From CAZOKZ01 sp964580585 (GTDB lineage Bacteria; Sumerlaeota; Sumerlaeia; SLMS01; JAHLLQ01): a stretch of 32,651 bases of DNA. Each line of letters begins with the position of its first letter. Position 1 is the first letter of the stretch. Both the position numbers and the translations under genes were made by a program. The stretch covers positions 1 to 32,651 of the forward strand of contig CAZOKZ010000052.1 in the NCBI GenBank assembly GCA_964580585.1. Reading direction: 5' to 3'. Positions 7,131 to 15,148 of the stretch are shown here, piece by piece. Below the pieces are notes generated by a model. That model was not told the DNA's origin. It saw only the letters and a program-made list of their open reading frames with translations, and ran no database searches.

Positions 7131-7946
7131 CTACCACAATCCTTTTTCTTTCCATTCTTTTTTTTCGGCTTCCGAAAGTTGAGTCGTCAGCACCCGTTCG
7201 ATGTTGTCCGGCTTGGCAAAAAGCAGATCGACCTGGAGCATTTTCATCTTTTTGTGCAACGGCGTATAGAAGTCGATGAGGTCGAAACCGTACGAATCCA
7301 TCAGCGCCAGGTATTCGTGCAGTTTGTGGCGTTCTTCGTAGGCGGGGACGGTGATGACCTCGAAATAAACCACGTCGATGGCGTTGGTTTCAAACATGCG
7401 CCGGGCACCCTGGAGCGCGAGGTATTCGGCGCCTTGGATGTCGAGCTTCAGGATGTCGATGTGCGGGATGTTGTTTTCCTCGCAGAAGACGTCGATGGAC
7501 GTGCCGGGAATTTCGATTTTCGACAAATGATCGAAGAATTCGTGCTGATACCAGTAGTCTTCGACCTTTTCCACACAATCGAAGATCGAGTTCGTTCCCG
7601 ATTCCTTGTGAATATGAAGCGTCAACGGTTTGGGAACGTCTGCGATGGCGATGTTGTGTTGGTGCGCATTCGCATCGCCCGCCATGGCGGTCTGCAATTG
7701 CGCGAAAACTTCGGGAAAAGGCTCGAAGCTGTGGATCGTGGCAGTGGAGAAGAGGCGGCGATAAAGCTGGGATATCTCGCCGATGTTTCCCCCGACGTCG
7801 AAAATCACCGGGTTGACGGCCGTGGCCAGGCGCTTTTGATGGAGGAAGGCTTGGGGGATGATCTCATCCTCTTTGCGTACGCGGCGAATATCCAGGCCGT
7901 GGCGAAGTGCAAAGTTGCGAATGGCGTGTTTCAGTTTAGTGGTCAT
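7131..7946 (-). CDS. FkbM family methyltransferase
   Basis: The protein has 271 residues from ATG 7946; a TTG two codons earlier is possible. Diagnostic segments of the FkbM family are IFDVGGNIGEISQLY (SAM-binding motif I), IHSFEPFPEVFAQL, SIDVFCEENNIPHIDILK, LKLDIQGAEYLALQGA and VYFEVITV. Members methylate small molecules, sugars or lipids, often in polysaccharide or lipid-modification clusters. The polar, lysine-rich C-terminus (LSEAEKKEWKEKGLW) is unusual in composition but continuous with the domain. No strong Shine-Dalgarno is visible. The neighbours are a methyltransferase downstream and a MarC membrane protein upstream on the same strand, so co-transcription is possible. The actual substrate is unknown. 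Confidence 0.9.
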   Translation of the reverse strand: MTTKLKHAIRNFALRHGLDIRRVRKEDEIIPQAFLHQKRLATAVNPVIFDVGGNIGEISQLYRRLFSTATIHSFEPFPEVFAQLQTAMAGDANAHQHNIAIADVPKPLTLHIHKESGTNSIFDCVEKVEDYWYQHEFFDHLSKIEIPGTSIDVFCEENNIPHIDILKLDIQGAEYLALQGARRMFETNAIDVVYFEVITVPAYEERHKLHEYLALMDSYGFDLIDFYTPLHKKMKMLQVDLLFAKPDNIERVLTTQLSEAEKKEWKEKGLW

Positions 7947-8027
7947 GGGCAAACCAGCTTGAGTGGAAGTGGTTCACGGATACGTCAGCGTGTTTTCGTA
8001 GGGCGATAAAAAACGAGTGCGGTGGCC

Positions 8028-8639
8028 TTAAAGTTTTTTCATCCAAACGCCGATTCCGCGCATGATCATTTCGATCGAGATCGTACCGACAAAAAGCGCG
8101 GTGATGCGCCCGGCGATTTCGATGTAACGTTGCACGAGCGGTTCGCGGCGGGGACGCACATAATCGTGCATGCGCTTGAGGCCCATCATAATGACGACCG
8201 AAAGGCCAACGGCGAGCAGGATTGCTCCGCACGCCAACATCGGATTGTGACGCTCGCCCGCGATAACGCTGGCGCTGATCGTGCCCGGGCCGATGAAGAT
8301 CGGCATGGCGATGGCCCCGGCGAGGTTTTCCGAATCGCCGCGCAGCATTTCGATCGAGGTGACGCCTTTGAAGACGAATTGGAGGCCGATGAGTAGAAAA
8401 ATAATGCCGCCGAATATTTGAAACGAGGCGAATTCGGCTTGGACGATGTCGGAAAACACGGCATCTCCCAACACGGCGAAACTCCAGAAAACAGCCAGAC
8501 TGATCGCGGCCGCTTTGAGCATCACGCCGCAAAAGGCGCGAAATTCGAGTTTTTGCACCACGTCGATCAGGTAAATAATTACCAGAAACGGATTGAGCAA
8601 CACGAGCATCAGGGTGGCGGAACGCAGGAAATCGGACAC
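8028..8639 (-). CDS. MarC-family integral membrane protein
   Basis: This 203-residue protein has about six hydrophobic helices. Family landmarks are LLNPFLVIIYLIDV near the N-terminus, FGGIIFLLIGLQFV in the middle, AIAMPIFIGPGTISASVIAG (the conserved AxPxxxGPGxI region), and a C-terminal RITALFVGTISIEMIMRGI. MarC/UPF0056 proteins are inner-membrane proteins whose function is unsettled; the original link to multiple antibiotic resistance was withdrawn. GTG 8639 is the first possible start, since an in-frame stop lies 33 bases upstream. The family N-terminus fits, although the Shine-Dalgarno (AAAAGG) is spaced widely. The FkbM gene follows 81 bp downstream on the same strand. Confidence 0.88.
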   Translation of the reverse strand: MSDFLRSATLMLVLLNPFLVIIYLIDVVQKLEFRAFCGVMLKAAAISLAVFWSFAVLGDAVFSDIVQAEFASFQIFGGIIFLLIGLQFVFKGVTSIEMLRGDSENLAGAIAMPIFIGPGTISASVIAGERHNPMLACGAILLAVGLSVVIMMGLKRMHDYVRPRREPLVQRYIEIAGRITALFVGTISIEMIMRGIGVWMKKL

Positions 8640-8718
8640 GAGATGGGTGAGCCTTTTCTTTGGATGGGCTCAGTGTGACGGGAAAGGGTTCGGGGGTAAA
8701 CCCTGGAATTTGCTTTTA

Positions 8719-8833
8719 CACACTGCCGTGCTGCGCGACCGCCCGAGGCCACGCCCTCCTCGTCACGCCGCTTGCTCCTGCGGAGGCAACCGGCGCGCCG
8801 AGGCTGCGCCCGGTCGCGCAGCACGGCAGTGTG
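8719..8833. repeat. 115-bp element with perfect 23-bp terminal inverted repeats
   Basis: The arm at 8719-8741 (begins CACACTGCCGTGCTGCG) is exactly the reverse complement of 8811-8833. The 69-bp centre is GC-rich and has no gene. In DNA it looks like a miniature inverted-repeat element; in RNA it would make a very stable cruciform-type hairpin. No target-site duplication is visible (flanks TTTTA and GGAGG). It sits between the starts of divergent marC-like and mreB genes. Confidence 0.75.
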
Positions 8834-9083
8834 GGAGGTTTGAGCGCACCGTGTTTGGTGCATTGCAAACTTCAAATTCTTCAATACTGGAAAAACTTTC
8901 GATTTTCTAAAAAAATCGCTACTTTTTATCTTGACGGTCTTCCCCCCTACGCCGCCCTCTGTAGCCATTGGGGAAGACGCCAAAGTCCGATTTTCACCGG
9001 TTTGTTCCCGGTTCGGAGGCCACAAAAAACCGCCCCACGCTCCTGTTGATCTGCTCCTACTGCCCTGTTCCGGATGTTGCTCC
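8834..9083. other. gene-free upstream region of mreB
   Basis: This is the right part of the 444-bp gap between the divergent MarC-family gene and mreB. It holds a short hairpin GCACC/GGTGC (8846-8850/8857-8861), an AT-rich patch at 8863-8932 that probably contains promoter elements, and a GC-rich tail. I could not single out a convincing -35/-10 pair. Open frames crossing it have no family resemblance. Confidence 0.5.
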
Positions 9084-10130
<1,047 letters not shown>

Positions 10131-10156
10131 GCGCACTTCACCAAGCGCGAAAAAAA

Positions 10157-10181
10157 GCCCGCCAGACCGGCGGGCTTTTTT
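10157..10181. terminator. bidirectional terminator between mreB and the PilZ gene
   Basis: The stem GCCCGCC/GGCGGGC (10157-10163/10169-10175) has an A run on its left and a T run (10176-10181) on its right. It therefore serves as an intrinsic terminator for mreB on the plus strand and for the PilZ gene on the minus strand, whose stop codon lies inside the right flank. Confidence 0.92.
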
Positions 10182-10587
10182 ATGATTTGTTCGAGTCGAT
10201 CAACTGATGAATGCGCTCGATGATTCCCGGCGACTGCAACGATAGCAAAATCCCCACATGACACGTGCCGAGCTTGCCGTTATCGGCATCAAACTGGCAC
10301 CAGACAATCTGGCCACCTAGTTCCAGCGGAGGGTCTGCATTCGTCAGGCAAATCAGCACCTGGATGGTGTCGCCACGCGAAATGTAAGGGTCCCATTTTT
10401 CAAACCGGCTTTGGGGGAAATCCGAAAACATCACGCGAATGCCGTGTTCGGTGATGTTGATCGTGCGCCCCTGAACGGGCTCGGGCAGCATTGTCCACGA
10501 AGGCGCCTTCATCTCGATGGTACAGTCACTCTCGAACTCCACGCGTTCTTCGGTGCGGCGGTTGGGCTTCTTGGGCTCTTGAATCAT
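10180..10587 (-). CDS. PilZ-domain protein
   Basis: This 135-residue single-domain cytoplasmic protein is expected to bind cyclic di-GMP. The N-terminal RxxxR-type segment NRRTEERVEFESDC (9-22) and the later TINITEHGIRVMF, matching the (D/N)xSxxG strand with T for S, form the ligand site. QIVWCQFDADNGKLGTCHVGI matches the closing strands of the barrel. ATG 10587 is preceded by GAAAGG (10595-10600, spacer 7). It ends at the shared terminator. The upstream OB/HD nuclease gene ends only 42 bp before its start, so co-transcription is likely. PilZ proteins commonly regulate motility, exopolysaccharide or envelope functions; no such gene is adjacent here apart from mreB on the other strand. Confidence 0.85.
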   Translation of the reverse strand: MIQEPKKPNRRTEERVEFESDCTIEMKAPSWTMLPEPVQGRTINITEHGIRVMFSDFPQSRFEKWDPYISRGDTIQVLICLTNADPPLELGGQIVWCQFDADNGKLGTCHVGILLSLQSPGIIERIHQLIDSNKS

Positions 10588-10629
10588 GAAATAGCCTTTC
10601 GTTTCGAGAGTGCAGACGGGTTTGACGGA

Positions 10630-11760
10630 TTAAAGTTCCGCCAATGAACCTCCGGATACTCCGGGCTGGGGAGCGCCCTTTTCGATATCCCCGCTTTCGT
10701 TGGCCGACGGCGTCTTAGCGAGCGCCTCGGCGCGTGTTGTCGGAGCGGCTTCACCCGCGCCCGGTCCCACGTACATATTTGCTTCGAACATGCGATTGAA
10801 CGAAGTCCAGGTCTGGCCTTTCGGCCCCAAGTCCGCTGCCAGATCGCAATAATTCGTCAAATACGCATCGGCGTAATCGGCGTAATGAAGGATCAGTGCT
10901 TCCTTTGTCTTGGGCATCACGGGCGAACCGTACTCCAGCTTGCCGTGATGGCTCAGAATGATGTGCAAAATGTGGTGGTGATAATGGGTCGAAAACCCTT
11001 CTTCGGATTCGCGTTGAAGAGCTCGCACTGCGCCGTCCACCATATTCGCGCCGATGGAAATATGCCCCAGCAACCGGCCTTCGTCCGTGTATGTAATACT
11101 GCGGTGCCAATCGTATTCCCGGATTTTGCCAATATCGTGCAGCAGCCCCGCCGTGATCAGCAGATCTTTGTCATATGCGCCGTAATGGTTGGCCATCTGG
11201 ACCGCGTTACGCACCACGTTCAGCGTATGTTCGAGCAATCCACCGATGTATGCCTGATGGACGTGTGCCGCGGCGGGTGCCGTGCAATACAATTCGCGAA
11301 AACGTTTGTGATTGAAGAGCTTTTCGAGCAGGCGGCGGCAATCGGGTTGCGTGATGCCGGTAATCCATTCGTCCAACTCGGCTTCCATTTCGTCGCGCGG
11401 GCGAGGGCTGAATGCCAGGAAGTCGTTCAGATCCACATTCGAGTCGTCCACAAAGTGAATCTTGCGCAAGGTCAACTGATTGGCGCCGTTGAACTCGGAT
11501 ACGTGGCCTTCGACATAGACAAAATCATCGTTTTTGACTTCGCCCGACTGCAGCGGCTCATGGTTGTCCCACATTACGCCCTGCACCTGGGCCGATGAAT
11601 CGCGCAACGTCAGAAAGAAGTACGGATCGCCGTTTTTTTTCGAGCGTTGTTCCAACCCGCACAAAAGCAAAATAGACGACACCGGGTCGCCGGGGCGCAA
11701 ATCCGCGCACTTAATCGTGTTTGTGGGTTCGTTGGTATTCACTTTCGGGGCAGGCGACAT
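10630..11760 (-). CDS. YhaM-like 3'-5' exoribonuclease (OB-fold + HD domain)
   Basis: The protein has 376 residues from ATG 11760; upstream starts at ATG 11826 or 11844 remain possible, because no start has a clear Shine-Dalgarno. Residues about 20-107 form an OB fold (PYFFLTLRDSSAQVQGVMWD, YVEGHVSEFNG). An HD phosphohydrolase domain follows, with GGLLEHTLNVV (H178), LLHDIGK (H208, D209), GHISIGA, then HHHILHIILSHHGKLEYGSP and HYADYADAYL carrying the later metal ligands. This order is that of Bacillus YhaM/CBF1, a manganese-dependent 3'-5' exonuclease acting on RNA and DNA. The C-terminal 55 residues are low-complexity (Ala/Pro/Gly/Glu) and look like a lineage-specific tail. It lies upstream of the PilZ gene on the same strand. 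Confidence 0.9.
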   Translation of the reverse strand: MSPAPKVNTNEPTNTIKCADLRPGDPVSSILLLCGLEQRSKKNGDPYFFLTLRDSSAQVQGVMWDNHEPLQSGEVKNDDFVYVEGHVSEFNGANQLTLRKIHFVDDSNVDLNDFLAFSPRPRDEMEAELDEWITGITQPDCRRLLEKLFNHKRFRELYCTAPAAAHVHQAYIGGLLEHTLNVVRNAVQMANHYGAYDKDLLITAGLLHDIGKIREYDWHRSITYTDEGRLLGHISIGANMVDGAVRALQRESEEGFSTHYHHHILHIILSHHGKLEYGSPVMPKTKEALILHYADYADAYLTNYCDLAADLGPKGQTWTSFNRMFEANMYVGPGAGEAAPTTRAEALAKTPSANESGDIEKGAPQPGVSGGSLAEL

Positions 11761-11896
11761 AGTGGGTTTCGGCTCTCGGGAACGGGTTGAAATCAAATAG
11801 CGACAAACCCCCACATTGCACTTCATCCTGCGCGACCTCGTCAAGGAGAAGGGCGGAAAGTGAAGGCAAAAGGATCAAGGCGGACAGCACTCAACC

Positions 11897-11934
11897 ATGA
11901 TCCCGTTTTCGGATCATCGATCCTAAACTATATT
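11897..11934 (+). promoter_or_regulatory. inverted repeat next to a -10-like box in the 301-bp divergent gap
   Basis: The gap between the YhaM-like gene and the PH operon contains ATGATCC/GGATCAT (11897-11903/11911-11917, 7-bp loop). It is followed by TATATT (11929-11934), a good -10 for the PH operon; the -35 is poor and would fall within the repeat. The repeat could be an operator or a small hairpin. The rest of the gap shows no further feature. Confidence 0.3.
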
Positions 11935-12061
11935 CTGAACGGGGGAATGATGCACTGCCCGGCGATCATCTTTTACTTTTTATTCCCTTCCCGGTTGATC
12001 TTCTTCCTGGCGCCGCGCTACGTACCATTTTCGCCACCATTTCGTTCGGGAGTTCCTGCCC

Positions 12062-12643
12062 ATGAACAAGGAACAGATTTTCGCCATCGAGCGACCGCAC
12101 CGTAAATTACTGACGCTCTACATTATTCGATCGTTCATGTTGCCGCCGATTTCGTTGATCGCGTTTCCACTGCTGTATTTCCGCTATCATACCATGCGAT
12201 ATCGGTTCGACGAAGAGGGCATCAGCATGAGCTGGGGCATTCTTTTCCGCAAGCAAGTAAACTTGACGTACACCCGTATCCAAGACATCCACCTGACCTC
12301 GGGTATTATCCAGCGATGGCTTGGGGTTGCCGATATTCATATCCAGACCGCTTCGGGCAGCGCCGCCGCCGAAATGACCATCGAAGGTTTGATGGAATAC
12401 GAAGATTTGCGCGATTTCCTCTACACCAAAATGCGCGGTTACAAGGAATCCCAGGCTGCAAAGTCCGCGCGGGCATCCTCGGGTACCAGTGGTGAAAGCT
12501 CCGCTCCGCCACTGCCTGCCATGGGCTCCTCGCCCGAAGAACTCGTCAACGTGATGCGCGAAATCCAACGTGAAATGCGTGCTGCGCGAAAGGCCATCGA
12601 ATCCATGGCTCCCCAGGAAGAAGGAGGCGCCAGCGATGTTTGA
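12062..12643 (+). CDS. bacterial PH-domain (bPH2, DUF304) protein, first of a pair
   Basis: This 193-residue protein starts at ATG 12062 with GGGAG nine bases upstream. A membrane segment at about 20-45 (LYIIRSFMLPPISLIAFPLLYF) precedes the PH domain: MRYRFDEEGISMSWGILFRKQVNLTYTRIQDIHLTSGIIQRWLGVADIHIQTASG, with the typical bPH2 'R.QDv.v..g..qR.fGla.v.i.Ta' pattern. The C-terminal 70 residues are Ser/Ala-rich, then form a helix (EELVNVMREIQREMRAARKAIES). The family includes YdbS/YdbT of Bacillus, membrane proteins of unsettled role linked to stress tolerance. The next gene overlaps it by 8 bases and encodes a second bPH2 protein, so the two likely form a complex. Confidence 0.88.
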   Translation: MNKEQIFAIERPHRKLLTLYIIRSFMLPPISLIAFPLLYFRYHTMRYRFDEEGISMSWGILFRKQVNLTYTRIQDIHLTSGIIQRWLGVADIHIQTASGSAAAEMTIEGLMEYEDLRDFLYTKMRGYKESQAAKSARASSGTSGESSAPPLPAMGSSPEELVNVMREIQREMRAARKAIESMAPQEEGGASDV

Positions 12644-13430
12644 GTTCCTGAAAGGCATCGTCCTCAAATTTCTCAAAGTTCCACCCGAACCGCCCGCGCC
12701 GTTCGGCGACGAAGACAAACTGATGGTTTTTCGTGCCTCGCCGAATTTTTTCCGTTACAAATTCGTTCTCTGGTGCATTGGCCAGGTCATCACCCTGTTC
12801 ACGCTCGGTGCTATTGGGTTGGGGCTCCTCATTGCCGCCCTTACGTCCGAAGAACCCCTCGCCGCCGGAGCGCTTGTCTTACTCGGGCTGCTGATTTTCG
12901 GATTCCTGCTTGTTCAAAGCATTTTTTCCTACGTCATGATGCGGTTGGATTACGAAATGCGTTGGTACAAAATCACCGACCGCAGTCTGCGCATTCGCGA
13001 AGGCGTCGTGCATGTGCGCGAAATGACCATGACGTTCGCCAACATTCAGAACATGTCGATCACCCAGGGGCCGATCCAACGAGCGTTGAAAATTTCCGAC
13101 CTGCGTGTGCAAACGGCTGGTGGTGGGGCGGTGATGGCCGAGCAACAGCAGGGACAATCCGAGTTTTTCAACATGCACATCGGGTATTTTCGTGGAGTGG
13201 ATAATGCCGAGGAAATCCAGGAGATCATGCGCGACCGTCTGAAACGTCTGCGCGACGCGGGCCTGGGCGATCAGGACGATTCGCGCGCAGGCGAAGGTGA
13301 AGAAGGCGCTCCCGAGCGCTCTGCGGTTGCCACGCCGGTCGTGGCGACAGAGGTCATTGCCGCCGCGGGCGAGTTACTGACCGAAACGCTGGCATTCCGC
13401 CGTGCAGTCGAAAAGTTGGCGGAGCGGTAA
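12636..13430 (+). CDS. bacterial PH-domain (bPH2, DUF304) protein, second of a pair
   Basis: The protein has 264 residues. ATG 12636 overlaps the end of the preceding gene by 8 bases and has a perfect AAGGAGG (12621-12627, spacer 9), so translation is coupled. Two hydrophobic helices lie at about 45-110 (VLWCIGQVITLFTLGAIGLG, ALVLLGLLIFGFLLVQSIFS). They precede a bPH2 domain: MRWYKITDRSLRIREGVVHVREMTMTFANIQNMSITQGPIQRALKISDLRVQTAGGG. The tail is acidic and Ala-rich, with a final helix. The gene order (single-TM PH protein, then two-TM PH protein) mirrors the ydbS-ydbT type pairing. An extra segment after the PH core (EQQQGQSEFFNMHIGYFRGVDNAEEI) is conserved-looking but not assigned. Confidence 0.88.
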   Translation: MFEFLKGIVLKFLKVPPEPPAPFGDEDKLMVFRASPNFFRYKFVLWCIGQVITLFTLGAIGLGLLIAALTSEEPLAAGALVLLGLLIFGFLLVQSIFSYVMMRLDYEMRWYKITDRSLRIREGVVHVREMTMTFANIQNMSITQGPIQRALKISDLRVQTAGGGAVMAEQQQGQSEFFNMHIGYFRGVDNAEEIQEIMRDRLKRLRDAGLGDQDDSRAGEGEEGAPERSAVATPVVATEVIAAAGELLTETLAFRRAVEKLAER

Positions 13431-13455
13431 TTTTCGCATCAATGAGGCTATTCGT

Positions 13456-14199
13456 TTGGACTTACTCGACTTCTACACCCAGATCGTTCGCACCTGTGGC
13501 CCGGTTTCCGGCATCGTGGGCAAGATAGCGCTCGGGTGCGTGCTGCTGATTCTGGGGCTCGGGAACAAAAAAATCGGTGGGCAATTGTTGCCGTTGATGG
13601 CGGGCGCCCAATTGCTGACTGCTGGATGGCTCGCGTGGTCCACCGGCACGGCGGCGAACGTGCCAACGAACGCCGGTGGCGGTATTGTTGGCGTTGCGGT
13701 GCTGTGTTTGGTGGCGGGGTTGGCGCTTGGCATTTCCGCGTTCGTTCCCGAAGGCCAATGGCGTGTGCTGGCACCGAAAGGTTGGCGGCGATGGACGGGA
13801 CTCGCGCTTATTGCGTGGGGATTTTACATGCCGGTGTTCCAGGCGGGTTGGATAAAACCGCTTTGGGCATCGCCGGTGGGAATTTTGCCGCATTCGACGT
13901 TGTTGGTACTCGCGGCGATTGCCTGGAGCAGCATCCCCAACACGCCGCGTTTAGCAGGATGGACGTTGGCGATTGCTTGCGTGGCGCTTGGCGTGTCGGA
14001 CATGGTTGTGGGCCTGAAAGCGTCTGCCGTTTTGTTGCTCATGGGCGGCGTACTGATTGTGGAACTTGGGCGTATGACCATGCAGGCAGGCGGTGTTTTG
14101 CAGGAAGACATCGCGCCTATCGACCGCGAACTCCAGAGTAAACGGGAGAAGGAATACAAAGAAAAAACAGCCCCGGAAAAACGGTGGAAGTTGAAATGA
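13456..14199 (+). CDS. seven-helix membrane protein of unknown function
   Basis: I do not recognise the family. TTG 13456 is chosen as start because TGAGG (13443-13447) lies 8 bases before it and it follows the upstream stop by 25 bp; an ATG at 13402 would overlap the previous gene and lacks a site. The 247-residue product has about seven hydrophobic helices (for example GKIALGCVLLILGLG, LPLMAGAQLLTAGWLAW, GIVGVAVLCLVAGLALG, TLLVLAAIAWSSI, VLLLMGGVLIVELGRM) and a short, strongly charged C-terminal tail (ELQSKREKEYKEKTAPEKRW) that is probably cytoplasmic. Its position between the PH pair and an exported protein in one operon suggests a shared membrane role. Confidence 0.75.
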   Translation: MDLLDFYTQIVRTCGPVSGIVGKIALGCVLLILGLGNKKIGGQLLPLMAGAQLLTAGWLAWSTGTAANVPTNAGGGIVGVAVLCLVAGLALGISAFVPEGQWRVLAPKGWRRWTGLALIAWGFYMPVFQAGWIKPLWASPVGILPHSTLLVLAAIAWSSIPNTPRLAGWTLAIACVALGVSDMVVGLKASAVLLLMGGVLIVELGRMTMQAGGVLQEDIAPIDRELQSKREKEYKEKTAPEKRWKLK

Positions 14200-14227
14200 T
14201 TTTTTGTCGGACTGGGAGGCTATTTTG

Positions 14228-15097
14228 ATGAACACGAAATGTAATTTTTTTCACATTGCTTTGCTTTGTACAGTGTTGATGGCTAACGCTTTTACTCAGG
14301 ATCAACCTTCAATCGGAACCTCGCAACTTAGCGATGAAAAGGAAAGCGATCCAACTGCGGCGCTCGATGCCACGGGATTGCCCAAGATTCCTACTGTTTC
14401 CGACGAGAGGCAGAAATTGATCGACGATATGGCAGCCTTCTATGCCTCTCATCCCGTTTATGAACATTATCGGGTTTTTTATCATGATGTAATTATGCAG
14501 CTTGAAGCTAAATCGGCCGAAAACGGTTTGATTTACGAGGAACTGGAACAATGTGTGGGGCCGATAGAACTCCGTATTCGAGCTAATGATATTCTGGATC
14601 AATATCAGCCAATGTTGTTGCAACAAATGTCCGAGCTATTTGAGCCTATCGCTTTAGAGGCTCGAGAATTAATCAATTCAGGAAAGCTGGCTCTGAGCGA
14701 GGAAGAGATTGCTCGTTTCGAGGAAGAGATTGCTAAATTGTCACTGGACGAAATAACGGATCGGAAGTTGCCTCCTACCCAGAACCCCTTTCGTCCAGGC
14801 ACGATCGACCACCTGATTTACCATGAACACTTTCGGTTAATATGTATAAGGACTTCTGAAGTTCTGACAAATCCGATATTCAAATTGCCGCCTGATTTGG
14901 AGCAGCGGAAAAAGATTTTTTTTCCAAGAATTATTGACAGTAACTCCTGTACCATTGAACCATGGACAGAGCCTGATCCCTATATTCAGTCCTTTAAAGA
15001 AATGAACGATCAGATAATGAACATGTATGATTTCAACGAGCAGGATAGGGAAAAAGGGAAGATGGAAGCGTGGAAGATGATAGACGAAAGTTTCTAA
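14228..15097 (+). CDS. exported helical protein of unknown function
   Basis: The protein has 289 residues. ATG 14228 is preceded by GGGAGG (14214-14219, spacer 8). An N-terminal signal peptide is likely (MNTKCNFFHIALLCTVLMANAFT|QDQ). The rest is acidic and mostly helical (EEIARFEEEIAKLSLDEITDR, MQLEAKSAENGLIYEELEQ), with no cofactor or catalytic motif that I can name. It is fourth in the PH operon, 28 bp after the membrane-protein gene. Its codon use is distinctly AT-richer than that of the three upstream genes, which suggests a different origin or relaxed constraint. A terminator-like hairpin follows ten bases after the stop. Confidence 0.75.
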   Translation: MNTKCNFFHIALLCTVLMANAFTQDQPSIGTSQLSDEKESDPTAALDATGLPKIPTVSDERQKLIDDMAAFYASHPVYEHYRVFYHDVIMQLEAKSAENGLIYEELEQCVGPIELRIRANDILDQYQPMLLQQMSELFEPIALEARELINSGKLALSEEEIARFEEEIAKLSLDEITDRKLPPTQNPFRPGTIDHLIYHEHFRLICIRTSEVLTNPIFKLPPDLEQRKKIFFPRIIDSNSCTIEPWTEPDPYIQSFKEMNDQIMNMYDFNEQDREKGKMEAWKMIDESF

Positions 15098-15106
15098 TAA
15101 CTGAAT

Positions 15107-15134
15107 GGGGACAGAGCTTTTTGGCTCCGTCCCC
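15107..15134 (-). terminator. terminator-like hairpin between convergent genes
   Basis: The stem GGGGAC.GAGC/GCTC.GTCCCC (15107-15117/15124-15134) has a 6-nt loop. The single non-Watson-Crick position is A-C in a plus-strand RNA but G-U in a minus-strand RNA, so it is more stable as the end of the minus-strand gene at 15149. No good U tract follows on either side. Confidence 0.4.
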
Positions 15135-15148
15135 GATTGAATGCGATC

